Source of the DNA: Gemmatimonadota bacterium
GTDB lineage: Bacteria; Gemmatimonadota; Gemmatimonadetes; Gemmatimonadales; GWC2-71-9
Reading direction: 5' to 3'
NCBI GenBank assembly: GCA_003221085.1
Contig: QHUD01000249.1
Span: 1 to 5,394, forward strand
DNA: 5,394 nucleotides
Shown: positions 4,960 through 5,394 of the stretch, one piece after another
How the letters are laid out: each line of letters opens with the position of its first letter
Numbering within the stretch: position 1 is the stretch's first letter
Position numbers and translations under genes: made by a program
The notes under the pieces: model-generated
The model's input: the letters and a program-made list of their open reading frames with translations, nothing else
Database searches by the model: none
What the model was told of the DNA's origin: nothing

Positions 4960-5394
4960 TCAGAGTCCGGCCGAGTGATCTGTCGGCTTTTTCTGACGCC
5001 GTGGCGGCGCCGCCGTTGAGCGGCGCACGAGGCGGCGTTCGATCGCGTACCGGATGATCTCCGCGTTGGTCTTCAGTTTGAGCTTGTCGAGGATCCGGCT
5101 CCGGTACGTGCTCACCGTTTTGGGGCTCACGCCGAGCTCGGCGGCGATTTGCTTGAACGGGATTCCGGAGCTGAACCTGCACAGCACCTGGTACTCTCGG
5201 TCTGAGAGCATCGCATGCTGCGGCCTTCTCCCGCGGCCTCTCCAGTCGGAGATGAGCCGGCTGGCGAGCGACGGGCTCACGTACGATGCGCCGCGCACGA
5301 CCTGCCGAATCGCGTCAATCAGTTGCTCACGCGAATGATCCTTGCCGAGGTATCCGGCGGCGCCCGTCCCCAGCAGGCGCAGGGCATTCGGATC
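4960..5394 (-). CDS. NarL/FixJ-family response regulator, C-terminal part (5' end outside window)
   Basis: The frame is open from the right edge to the TGA at 4962-4960 and gives 144 residues. The first 35 or so are the end of a receiver domain: GAAGYLGKD holds the conserved Lys (residue 18 of the visible part) that contacts the phosphoryl group, followed by the last helix (EQLIDAIRQVVRG). The phosphoacceptor Asp would lie outside the window. After a linker, the LuxR-type helix-turn-helix runs from about 62 to 120: LSDREYQVL, then KQIAAELGVSPKTVSTYRSR as turn and recognition helix, then KLKLKTNAEIIRYAI. The tail (123-144) is basic and Pro-rich and lies outside the domain. It is a two-component DNA-binding regulator; no partner kinase is visible. 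A GTG at 5298 lies inside the receiver helix and is not the start. The targets are unknown; the lipoprotein gene is the nearest downstream candidate. Confidence 0.9.
   Translation of the reverse strand, partial: DPNALRLLGTGAAGYLGKDHSREQLIDAIRQVVRGASYVSPSLASRLISDWRGRGRRPQHAMLSDREYQVLCRFSSGIPFKQIAAELGVSPKTVSTYRSRILDKLKLKTNAEIIRYAIERRLVRRSTAAPPRRQKKPTDHSAGL

Noticed and set aside
5003..5014. GGCGGCGCCGCC palindrome as a terminator of the regulator gene
   Set aside because: It lies inside the coding tail before the stop codon and has no T-run after it.
1..5394. CRISPR array, tRNA, rRNA or toxin-antitoxin/defence module
   Set aside because: No regularly spaced repeats, tRNA cloverleaf, rRNA-like sequence or small paired toxin-antitoxin genes were found on reading both strands.

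Overview
This 5.4-kb window is GC-rich bacterial DNA. The envelope-directed proteins (Sec signal peptides, a lipoprotein, an outer-membrane-type barrel) point to a Gram-negative cell plan. The S41 peptidase with a long C-terminal tail and the anchor-type lipoprotein resemble proteins I associate with Gemmatimonadota and similar soil bacteria. That placement is inference; no rRNA or marker gene is present.

Layout. (1) 1-158, plus: the last 51 residues of an IS481-type transposase, apparently frameshifted just before its natural end. (2) 180-650, minus: a small secreted beta-barrel protein, converging on the transposase. (3) 651-863: a divergent control region with a recognisable minus-strand promoter and a perfect 9-bp inverted repeat. 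(4) 864-3618, plus: a two-gene operon joined by a GTGA overlap. It encodes a secreted TPR protein and an S41 (CtpA/Prc-type) C-terminal processing peptidase. The peptidase is split between two frames at about 2865-2872, and the linker there is shorter than the family norm. (5) 3619-3689: a short convergent gap. (6) 3690-4760, minus: a lipoprotein with a choice-of-anchor-P-like domain, a polyproline linker and a post-COAP-like domain. It has a strong ribosome binding site next to a perfect 8-bp hairpin. (7) 4960-5394, minus: the C-terminal part of a NarL/FixJ-type response regulator that runs off the right edge.

How the genes may work together. Secreted TPR protein plus secreted CTP peptidase recalls the NlpI-Prc and LbcA-CtpA adaptor-protease pairs of proteobacteria, so the operon may be (or have been) a periplasmic proteolysis module. 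The protease is broken as read here, leaving a possible orphan adaptor. The regulator lies upstream of the lipoprotein on the same strand, but a 199-bp gap separates them and nothing in the sequence proves a regulatory link. I see no CRISPR array, tRNA, rRNA or defence system. The most notable items are the adaptor-protease arrangement, the protease lesion and the two perfect inverted repeats next to gene starts.
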